Shown here piece after piece: positions 1-6,269 of a DNA stretch of 9,312 nt. A program made the position numbers and the translations under genes. Source of the stretch: JAOTVV01 sp039591075. GTDB taxonomy: Bacteria > Gemmatimonadota > Gemmatimonadetes > Gemmatimonadales > GWC2-71-9. Where the stretch lies: positions 1 through 9,312 of the forward strand of contig JBDHEI010000089.1 in NCBI GenBank assembly GCA_039591075.1, in the 5' to 3' direction. Numbering within the stretch: position 1 is the first letter of the stretch; every line of letters starts with the position of its first letter. Under the pieces are notes generated by a model. It ran no database searches and had not been told where the DNA came from. It saw nothing but the letters and a program-made list of their open reading frames with translations.

Positions 1-1560
1 GATGGTCACGGTGGTCTGGGCGCCAGCGGCGAGGCCCGCAATGCTACGGGTCCCGATGGTCACGCCGTCGGTCACGTCGACAAGAATCACGTTGAAGGTG
101 GCGCCGACGTTTTGGCTTCCCAGGTTCCGGACGGTGATGTTGACGCCCGCGATGTTGCCCTGAACCAGTTCCGGGTGCGCGGCCACGCTGGTGACCGCGA
201 GGTCGGTTCCGGTGGTGCCACCCGGATCGGTGACGGTGACGGTGGTCGAGCCCTGATCGTTGGACGCATCGTCGTCCGCGAAATCATGGGTCCCGGTGAT
301 GGTGTGCGGGCCGATGGAGCTCCCCGTCGTGTTCCAGTTGATGGTCACGGTCGTTTGGGCTCCCACGGCAAGTCCGGCCACGGTCTTGCTGCCAGCGGTC
401 ACGCCGTCGGTGGCGTCTGCCACGGTCACGGTGAACGTGGCGCCGACCGCTTGGTTCCCCACGTTGCGGACGGTGACGTTGACACCGGCAATGCTGCCCC
501 GCACCAGCTCCGGCACGGCCGTCACGCTGGTGACAGCGATGTCGGTCACCGGCGTGGGCCCACCGGGGTCGTTCACCGTCACGATGGTCGAGGCCTGATC
601 GTTGGCGGCGTTTTCGTCGGCGAGATCGTGGCTCGCGGTGAGGCTGTGGCTCCCGATCGAGCTTCCTGCCGTGTTCCAGTCGATCGTGACCGTGGTCGTG
701 GCACCCGCCGTGAGGCCAGCCACGCTCTGCGTGCCGATCGTGACCCCGTCGGTGTCGTCCACCAGGGTCACCGTGAACGTGGCGGTCACGTCCTGGTTCC
801 CCACGTTTTCGACCGTGACGGTCACGGGCGCGATATCACCCTGGAGCACCGATGTAGCGCTCACGCCAGTCACGGCGATGTCGGTGATGGGTGAGTTGCC
901 GCTCTCGTCCTTGACCCGGACGGTCGTCGAGCCCTCGTCGTTCGACGCGTTGGCGTCGGGTACCTCGTGGCGTCCGATCAGCGTGTGCAGGCCGAGCGAG
1001 CTTTGCGCCGTGTTCCAGTTGATGGTCACCATGGTCTGGGCGCCCACAACGAGTCCCGCGATGCTCTTGCTGCCCACGGTCACGCCGTCGGTGGCATCGA
1101 TGACGGTCACGTTGAAGGTGCTACTCATGTCCAGGTCGCCCACATTACGGACCGTGACGTTGACGCCGGCGATGTTGCCCTGGACCAGTTCCGGCACCGC
1201 GGCCACGTTGGTGACCGCGAGGTCGAGCACCGGCACCGGGAGGTCGTTCACGATGATCGTCGTGGAGCTTTGATCGTTCGACGGGTCGTCGTCCGCCAGC
1301 TCATGGTGCGCGGTGAGCGCGTGGGTGCCGATCGAGCTGCCGGCCGTGTTCCAGTCGAAGCTGACCGTGGTGGTGGCGCCCGGCGCGAGACCGGTCACGC
1401 TCTGCGTCCCGATGGTGACGCCGTCGGTGTTGTCCACCAGGACCACGTTGAAGCTCGATGCGACGTTCTGGTTGCCCACATTGCGGACCGTGACATTCAC
1501 GCCGGCCACGTTACCCTGCACGACTTCTGCGGTGGCACTGACGCCGGTGACCGCCACGTC
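1..1560 (-). repeat. Five tandem CARDB-type coding repeats (about 339 bp each, fifth cut by window edge)
   Basis: Each unit opens with D-[IVL]-A-V-T. Units start at residues 365, 477, 591, 704 and 817 of the protease, giving lengths of 112, 114, 113 and 113 residues plus a partial unit. The conserved GTTCCAG block (reverse complement of the WNT codons) recurs on the plus strand at 331, 673, 1012 and 1348, spaced 342, 339 and 336 bp. Each unit carries an N-terminal strand with an RNVG-type turn, a TDGVT loop, a G-[AT]-Q/T-T-T-V run, WNT, and an acidic N-D loop before the next linker. This matches the CARDB / APHP-like family (cell adhesion-related domain in bacteria). Linkers such as DPGGPTPVT and DPGGTTGT vary most. 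Confidence 0.85.
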
Positions 1561-2652
1561 GGTGAGGGGTGGGCCGGGCGGGGTGCCGTCGATCGCGACC
1601 CCGAAGTGATCCAGCACGAGGTCGATACGGTTGGCGATGGTCTGGGTCTCGTTTCCTGCGAAGAGGAGTCCCACCGGACTGTTGGTGCCGTCCGACGTCA
1701 CGATCAGCGAGCCGGAATCCCCGCCGCCGCTGAACCCGGCCGGCTCGATGATGAGCTGATCGACGAACGTCGCCGGCTTCACGCAGAAGATGAACTGAAC
1801 CTCGTAGCAGATGGTCAGCTGCGCGTTGATGCCGGTGATCTGGCCCGTCGTAAGTCCCGTGGTGCGGCCGTACTTTTGGACCGCGAGGCCCAGGAGGGCG
1901 GTCTTGTCGTCGAAGAAGCCGTCCCCGTTCGCGTCGCCGAAGATCGCCGAGCTCGGAGCCCCGTAGCCGTCGTCACTCGGGGTGGCGTTGCCCAGATCGG
2001 TGGTATTGGAGCTGGCAACGGCGGCGTCGATGGTGTTGAGGCCGCCTGCGAAATCGAGTGCTTGGAAGGCGAACAGCGTGGCGATCTGATCGCCGGCCGT
2101 CCCACCGTCGAACGGGCCCGGCTGGTATGCCGGGTCGCCGAGCAGGGCGTCGTTGCTGTTGGCAAGCACGTGGTTGTTGCTGAGGATGTACACGTTCCCC
2201 GAGCCATCCACCACACGGGCGCCGATCGTGCCGGCCGTGATGGCCGGGTGGCCTACCGAGAAGCCCACCGGTGCAGGGCGCTGCCGAGTGGTCGGGTCGC
2301 TGAACGCCACCAGCATGCCGGTCACCTCGCGTGCCGTGGGGATGCCGTCCAGCACGCTCGGCAGGTTCGGCACGCCGGCATGGGTCACGAAGATCCGCAC
2401 GCCGATCCGCCCGCTGGGGAGGAACCCAACGGCCGTCCCGACCACCCCGGGGTTGCGGAGCAGTGCTTGCGTGTGACGCTCCTGTGCCGCGATCGCGTTC
2501 TGCAGGCCCTGCACGTCGGCCGCGCCGACCTTCAGGGTCTCGGGCCCGGCGAGGGAATCCGGTGCGCTGTCGGAGCAGCCATACCACAGGCTGGCGGAGA
2601 GCGCGATGGTGACGGTGACAGCAGCACGTCGCAAGGGGCGGAGCGTACGCAT
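1..2652 (-). CDS. Exported trypsin-like serine protease with C-terminal CARDB repeats (3' end beyond window)
   Basis: The frame is open from ATG 2652 to position 1 (884 codons, no stop), so the C-terminus is missing. A basic start (MRTLRPLRR) and hydrophobic stretch end at C26 (LWYGC), an imperfect lipobox: exported, perhaps a lipoprotein. Residues about 40-350 resemble NAL1-like S1-fold peptidases, with a complete apparent triad: H161 in SNNHVL, D209 in NTIDAA and S313 in GGGDSGS. A Ca-loop-like DANGDGFFDD sits at residues 240-249, between Asp and Ser. From residue 365, five CARDB-like beta-sandwich repeats follow, with recurrent TVRNVG, TDGVT and WNT motifs. GGAG at 2660-2663 is 7 nt before the ATG. 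The gene diverges from the kinase. The likely role is extracytoplasmic proteolysis with a stalk or adhesive tail; substrate unknown. Long frames on the other strand (for example 967-2742) are GC shadows: they give low-complexity protein, whereas this frame gives a full protease and coherent repeats. Confidence 0.86.
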   Translation of the reverse strand, partial: MRTLRPLRRAAVTVTIALSASLWYGCSDSAPDSLAGPETLKVGAADVQGLQNAIAAQERHTQALLRNPGVVGTAVGFLPSGRIGVRIFVTHAGVPNLPSVLDGIPTAREVTGMLVAFSDPTTRQRPAPVGFSVGHPAITAGTIGARVVDGSGNVYILSNNHVLANSNDALLGDPAYQPGPFDGGTAGDQIATLFAFQALDFAGGLNTIDAAVASSNTTDLGNATPSDDGYGAPSSAIFGDANGDGFFDDKTALLGLAVQKYGRTTGLTTGQITGINAQLTICYEVQFIFCVKPATFVDQLIIEPAGFSGGGDSGSLIVTSDGTNSPVGLLFAGNETQTIANRIDLVLDHFGVAIDGTPPGPPLTDVAVTGVSATAEVVQGNVAGVNVTVRNVGNQNVASSFNVVLVDNTDGVTIGTQSVTGLAPGATTTVSFDWNTAGSSIGTHALTAHHELADDDPSNDQSSTTIIVNDLPVPVLDLAVTNVAAVPELVQGNIAGVNVTVRNVGDLDMSSTFNVTVIDATDGVTVGSKSIAGLVVGAQTMVTINWNTAQSSLGLHTLIGRHEVPDANASNDEGSTTVRVKDESGNSPITDIAVTGVSATSVLQGDIAPVTVTVENVGNQDVTATFTVTLVDDTDGVTIGTQSVAGLTAGATTTVTIDWNTAGSSIGSHSLTASHDLADENAANDQASTIVTVNDPGGPTPVTDIAVTSVTAVPELVRGSIAGVNVTVRNVGNQAVGATFTVTVADATDGVTAGSKTVAGLAVGAQTTVTINWNTTGSSIGPHTITGTHDFADDDASNDQGSTTVTVTDPGGTTGTDLAVTSVAAHPELVQGNIAGVNITVRNLGSQNVGATFNVILVDVTDGVTIGTRSIAGLAAGAQTTVTI

Positions 2653-2790
2653 GGGCCAACTCCGGTCTTGGGGAAGAGCGCGGATTTCCAACATGGAGTC
2701 CGGCGCGATGCTCGGCAACCCGAAAAACGAAGTGGATATTGAGGGTGATTCAGGTCATTGCGGGTGAGCGAGAAGAGAGTCCGTAAAGAG

Positions 2791-2894
2791 GGGAAAACGG
2801 GAAAAGGGAGAGGTCGATCCCCCGATTCCCCGATCCCTCGATCGATCCAACCGCCCAACCGCTTAACCGCTTAACCGCCTAACCGCCTAGCCGC
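2791..2894. repeat. 104-bp octamer array made of three sequence families in one 8-bp register
   Basis: Cutting the sequence every 8 bp from 2791 gives 13 units. First come two GGGAAAAS units (2791, 2799) and a degenerate GGAGAGGT (2807). Then come three CGATYCCY-type units (2815, 2823, 2831) and CGATCGAT (2839). Last come six YYARCCGC units: CCAACCGC twice (2847, 2855), TTAACCGC twice (2863, 2871), CTAACCGC (2879) and CTAGCCGC (2887). The register never slips. The last four units place stop codons in all three frames of both strands. The array sits 83 bp upstream of the kinase ATG. Confidence 0.85.
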
Positions 2895-2964
2895 CTTTTC
2901 TGACTCCATCTCCGCCGGCTGCCCGTAGTGAGGGTGATGGCTACATTACGGGGTCTGGCCGGCC

Positions 2965-2975
2965 GGAGTCTGGAG
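2965..2975 (+). promoter_or_regulatory. Ribosome binding site of the kinase gene
   Basis: Two GGAG boxes lie before the ATG at 2978. The one at 2965-2968 has a usual 9-nt spacer; the one at 2972-2975 is only 2 nt away, too close to serve this ATG. The first supports 2978 as the start, which also gives a normal distance to the kinase glycine loop. Confidence 0.6.
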
Positions 2976-2977
2976 CG

Positions 2978-5900
2978 ATGACCGAACAAATCCAGCGCAT
3001 CGAGCGCGCCTTGGCGGAGCGGTACGCCGTGGACCGCGAGATCGGCCGTGGCGGGATGGCGACGGTGTATCTGGCCCGGGACCTCAAGCACGACCGGCAG
3101 GTCGCGATCAAGGTGCTCAGGCCCGAGTTGGCTGCCCACTTGGGCACCGAGCGGTTCCTTCGAGAGGTCCAGCTCACGGCCAATCTGCAGCATCCCCACA
3201 TCGTTGCCGTGTACGACTCGGGTGAGGCGGACGGGCTCCTCTACTACGTGATGCCGTACGTCGAGGGTGAGAGCCTGCGTGCGCGGCTCACCCGCGAGCA
3301 GCAGCTTCCGCCCGCAGACGCGGTGCGGATCGCACGTCAGGTGGCGACGGCGCTCGCGTTCGCGCACGGGCGCAACGTGGTCCACCGCGACATCAAGCCG
3401 GAGAACATCCTCTTGGCCGGTGGCACGGTGATGGTGGCCGATTTTGGGGTGGCACGCGCGGCCGAAGCCGCCGGCGGCGAGCAACTCACGGCCATCGGGC
3501 TCGCCGTGGGCACGCCCGCCTACATGAGTCCGGAGCAGGCGAGCGGGGACTCGAAGGTCGACGGGCGCAGCGACCTCTACTCGCTCGGGTGTGTGCTGTA
3601 CGAGATGCTCTCGGGCAAGGCGCCGTTCGGCGGCGACACGCCACAGCGCACACTGGCCCGGCAGGTCATGGAGCCCGTGCCATCGTTGGCGGTCGCGGCG
3701 AAGGACGTTCCCCGGGGCATCGCTGCGGTGGTGGAGCGCCTGCTCGCGAAGGCGCCGCCGGAGCGCATCCAGACCGCCCAGGATCTCATGCACGCCCTGG
3801 ATGATGCCTCGTCCGACAGTGCTCACCAGGCCGTGGGCTCCGGTCCGTGGTGGACGGCGTTCATGGGCCGGCGCGCGGCACGCGTCGTGGCGATCTACGT
3901 TGCGGCCGCCGTGCTCGGCGTGGCGCTCACCAAGTGGCTGGTGGGGCAGCTGGCACTGTCTCCGCACCTCACGACATTTGTTGGCATCGCGCTGCTGCTC
4001 TTCCTCCCGACGGTGGCCCTGCTCGCTCACCGTCGTCGCGGTGACGGGTGGTCGCTGGTCGAGAAGCTTGGTGTTCCGGCCAATGCCGTGCTGGCGGCGG
4101 CAGTTCTGTTCGTGCTGTTCGGCAACACGAACTTGGGCGCCACCACGACCGAAGTGACCCTGCGCGACGAAGAGGGCAACGTCATCACGCGGCGCATCCC
4201 CAAGGAGGGATTCCGCAAGAACGTGATGTTGTTCTTCTTCGACAACCCGCAGAACGACACGTCGCTCACGTGGTTGCAGTACGGCATCCCCATGGCGGCA
4301 GGGCACGATCTGCTCCAGGACCTGTTCTTCTACGTCTCTACTCCCGAGAACGTCCTCGAGCGACTGGAGCGCGAGGGGTTTGGTGACGGACTGAATGTGC
4401 CGCTCACGCTCCAGCGGCAGATTGCCCACGACACGCATTTCGAGTGGTTCCTCACCGGCTCGGTGAACGGGGCGAGCGACGCTCTCCGGGTGACGACGCG
4501 CCTGTACGAGGCTCGTCGTGGACAGCTCGTCGCCGAGCGCGAGTTTGGGGGTGGCGATGTGTTTGCGCTGGTGGATCGCGTGACCGAGACACTCAAGGGC
4601 GATCTCGACGTGCCCGCCGCCCAGCTCGAGGAGGCTCGTGATCTGCCCGTCGCCGAGACGCTGACCGGGTCGCTCGCGGCCTATCGCGATTACGTGAGCG
4701 GCGCGGTGGCGATGCTGCAGACGAATCCGCAAGCGGCCATCGGACCATTGGAGCGCGCGGTGGCGCGGGACTCGCTGTTCGCTCTGGCGCACCTTCAGCT
4801 CTTTGCAGCCCGCATATACGCGAATCAAACGGTGGCCGCCGGGGCGGCGCTCGAGACGGCGCTCCGGTTGTCGTACAAGCTGCCAGAGATCTATCAACTG
4901 GCGGCCAAGACCAGCCACTATCGGCTGCAACGGCAGGATCCGGCACGGGCACTCGCCGTGGCCCGGATGCATGCGGAGCTGTACCCCCACGACTTCCAGG
5001 CACGGCAGGTGCTGGTGGTGCTGTTCGAGGCGGAGGGCCAGTACGATAGCGTGGCGGTCCAGCTCGAAACCATGTACGCGCTCGATACCACGCGGTCGGA
5101 ATTGCAGCTGCAACTCGGCAATACGGCGCTCGTGCAGGGCGGGAACGACCGCGCGCTCCAGTACTATCGCCGCTACGCCACGCGCTTCCCCGAGGACCCG
5201 GACTCGTACAAGGCTATCGCGCGAGCGTCGGCACTGCTGGGTGATCACGAGCGGGCGCTGGAGCAGTACGACCGCGCCCTGCTGCTCGATCCCGAAGCCG
5301 TGGATGCACTGCTCGGGAGCGCGCGAGTATCGCTCGATATCGGACGGTTCGATGACGCTCGGGCACGGCTCGACCAGGCGCTCGGCGCCGCGGGCACGCC
5401 GGCTGAGCGGGCCGACGTGTACCGAGCACTGCAGTCGTATCACGATCGTCGCGGCGAGCTGTCACAGGCCGTCGACTACATGGAGAGAAGCTGGTCCGAG
5501 GGGGGCGCGGCAGCGATCCCATTCTATCAGCTGCAACTCAAGTTGGATGGGCTGGGCCAGTATGTACGTGCTGGTCGGGTCGCTGTCGCGCGGGACACGC
5601 TGCGCACGCTGGAAGTGCAGCTCTCGGCCCCGTTCGATGCCCTGCTGGGCTTGGGTCGCCTGACGATCGCGGAGGAGCTGGAAGACCCGGATAGCATCGA
5701 GGCCGCGCTCACGCAGGTCGACACCCTCATGGCGCGGTTCGGTGTGGGCGAGTTCCGAGGGGAGCGGGAGCGCGCGGTGGCGCTTGCCATGGAGCTACGG
5801 GACGCGTGCGAGCAGGCCATGCCCCGCTATCGGCGGGCGCTCGAGTTGCAGCCCACGCTGCGTGAAGCGTCGCTGGGTCTCGCAAGGTGTGAACGGACAA

Positions 5901-6124
5901 CCGGGGATCTCGATCGCGCCAAGAGCCGCATTGAAGATCTCCTGCGCCAGAGGCCGTATCACCCCATCACGCTGTACGAGTACGCGCTGGTCCTTCGCGA
6001 TCAGGGCAAGCGCGACGATGCGGTGCGCGAGCTACGCAAAGCGATGCAGGTGTTCGAGAACGCCGAACCCGCATGCGTGTGGGCGAACCGGGTGAAAGAG
6101 GCGGTTAGGCGGATAGGCGGTTAG
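2978..6124 (+). CDS. Membrane Ser/Thr protein kinase with TolB/FlgO-like region and TPR tail
   Basis: Bacterial Hanks-type kinase, 1048 residues. Residues about 16-275 hold the kinase domain: glycine loop GRGGMATV (23-30), K45, catalytic HRDIKPEN (136-143, D138), DFG (155-157) and SPE (184-186), so it should be active. Three hydrophobic segments follow at about 302-322, 331-351 and 369-387. With a cytoplasmic kinase, an odd number puts the rest outside the cytoplasm. Residues about 415-560 resemble the TolB-N/FlgO-like module often joined to such kinases, but with VMLFFFDN in place of the usual IAVLPF-type strand. From about 566 to 1040 there are many TPR-like helical pairs, for example around ALEQYDRALLLDP, suggesting a protein-binding platform. 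The last seven residues (AVRRIGG) and the stop lie in an octamer array. Signal and targets are unknown. The 854-codon frame on the other strand (2879-5443) is a GC shadow. Confidence 0.95.
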   Translation: MTEQIQRIERALAERYAVDREIGRGGMATVYLARDLKHDRQVAIKVLRPELAAHLGTERFLREVQLTANLQHPHIVAVYDSGEADGLLYYVMPYVEGESLRARLTREQQLPPADAVRIARQVATALAFAHGRNVVHRDIKPENILLAGGTVMVADFGVARAAEAAGGEQLTAIGLAVGTPAYMSPEQASGDSKVDGRSDLYSLGCVLYEMLSGKAPFGGDTPQRTLARQVMEPVPSLAVAAKDVPRGIAAVVERLLAKAPPERIQTAQDLMHALDDASSDSAHQAVGSGPWWTAFMGRRAARVVAIYVAAAVLGVALTKWLVGQLALSPHLTTFVGIALLLFLPTVALLAHRRRGDGWSLVEKLGVPANAVLAAAVLFVLFGNTNLGATTTEVTLRDEEGNVITRRIPKEGFRKNVMLFFFDNPQNDTSLTWLQYGIPMAAGHDLLQDLFFYVSTPENVLERLEREGFGDGLNVPLTLQRQIAHDTHFEWFLTGSVNGASDALRVTTRLYEARRGQLVAEREFGGGDVFALVDRVTETLKGDLDVPAAQLEEARDLPVAETLTGSLAAYRDYVSGAVAMLQTNPQAAIGPLERAVARDSLFALAHLQLFAARIYANQTVAAGAALETALRLSYKLPEIYQLAAKTSHYRLQRQDPARALAVARMHAELYPHDFQARQVLVVLFEAEGQYDSVAVQLETMYALDTTRSELQLQLGNTALVQGGNDRALQYYRRYATRFPEDPDSYKAIARASALLGDHERALEQYDRALLLDPEAVDALLGSARVSLDIGRFDDARARLDQALGAAGTPAERADVYRALQSYHDRRGELSQAVDYMERSWSEGGAAAIPFYQLQLKLDGLGQYVRAGRVAVARDTLRTLEVQLSAPFDALLGLGRLTIAEELEDPDSIEAALTQVDTLMARFGVGEFRGERERAVALAMELRDACEQAMPRYRRALELQPTLREASLGLARCERTTGDLDRAKSRIEDLLRQRPYHPITLYEYALVLRDQGKRDDAVRELRKAMQVFENAEPACVWANRVKEAVRRIGG

Positions 6125-6140
6125 GCGGTTGGGCGGTTGG
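6101..6140. repeat. Five-unit octamer array overlapping the kinase 3' end, inverted relative to the upstream array
   Basis: Units start at 6101 (GCGGTTAG), 6109 (GCGGATAG), 6117 (GCGGTTAG), 6125 and 6133 (both GCGGTTGG). They are reverse complements of the CTAACCGC and CCAACCGC units at 2847-2894. The first three units encode the last seven kinase residues and the TAG stop (6122-6124). TAG triplets at 6106, 6114 and 6122 fall in three different frames, so any plus-strand frame entering the array ends there. Confidence 0.88.
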
Positions 6141-6212
6141 CCTGGCGATCCGACGAATCCCAATGAGCAGTTGCGCGCGGGTCTTGGAGGCCATGACATG
6201 GCCATCGAGCAC

Positions 6213-6236
6213 GGCGCCTACCGCCAGTAGCGCGCC
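6213..6236. terminator. Possible bidirectional terminator hairpin between convergent genes
   Basis: GGCGC-CTAC (6213-6221) can pair with GTAG-(C bulge)-GCGCC (6227-6236) around a 5-nt loop CGCCA, giving a 9-bp GC-rich stem. It lies between the kinase stop (6124) and the symporter stop (6270), which are convergent. There is no T-tract on either side, so it is not a classical intrinsic terminator. In GC-rich sequence such a stem can arise by chance. Confidence 0.3.
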
Positions 6237-6269
6237 ACCCGGTTGGCCCCGTCGTGCGGTCGCGCGCGC

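Larger units (their letters stand above)
2653..2977. other. Divergent intergenic region between the protease and kinase genes
   Basis: These 325 bp separate two divergent starts, so both promoters should lie here. The centre is filled by the octamer array (2791-2894). Between the array and the kinase ATG, TACATT at 2942-2947 is a possible -10 element that would give a leader of roughly 25 nt, but no good -35 is visible 16-18 nt upstream. On the protease side only weak matches to sigma-70 boxes were seen (TTGCCG and CATGTT, 17 nt apart, about 40-80 nt before the ATG), too poor to call. No RNA gene or convincing small ORF was recognised. Confidence 0.6.

Noticed and set aside
1..1560. Transposon or insertion-sequence repeats.
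   Set aside because: The repeats are in-frame protein-domain duplications of about 339 bp with no transposase or terminal inverted repeats.
967..2742. 591-codon plus-strand frame (and a 260-codon one at 112-894) opposite the protease gene.
   Set aside because: The minus-strand frame gives a complete catalytic triad and regular repeats; the plus-strand protein is low-complexity D/H/R/G-rich and mirrors the repeat periodicity only because the DNA repeats.
2791..2894. CRISPR array.
   Set aside because: Units are 8 bp, adjacent and without spacers; no cas genes nearby.
2879..5443. 854-codon open frame antisense to the kinase gene.
   Set aside because: It lies wholly opposite a kinase with intact motifs; its protein is rich in R, H, G and E with no domain or membrane pattern. 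It is a GC-bias shadow and ends in the octamer array.
6105..6269. In-frame minus-strand extension after the symporter stop, ending with a 29-residue ATG frame (6194 to 6105) that reads MASKTRAQLLIGIRRIA and then into the octamer array.
   Set aside because: The symporter already has a natural end (RRIGWAQIVS) and a TGA stop; the extension has no ribosome binding site and its tail is encoded by repeats. Readthrough or a micro-ORF cannot be supported.
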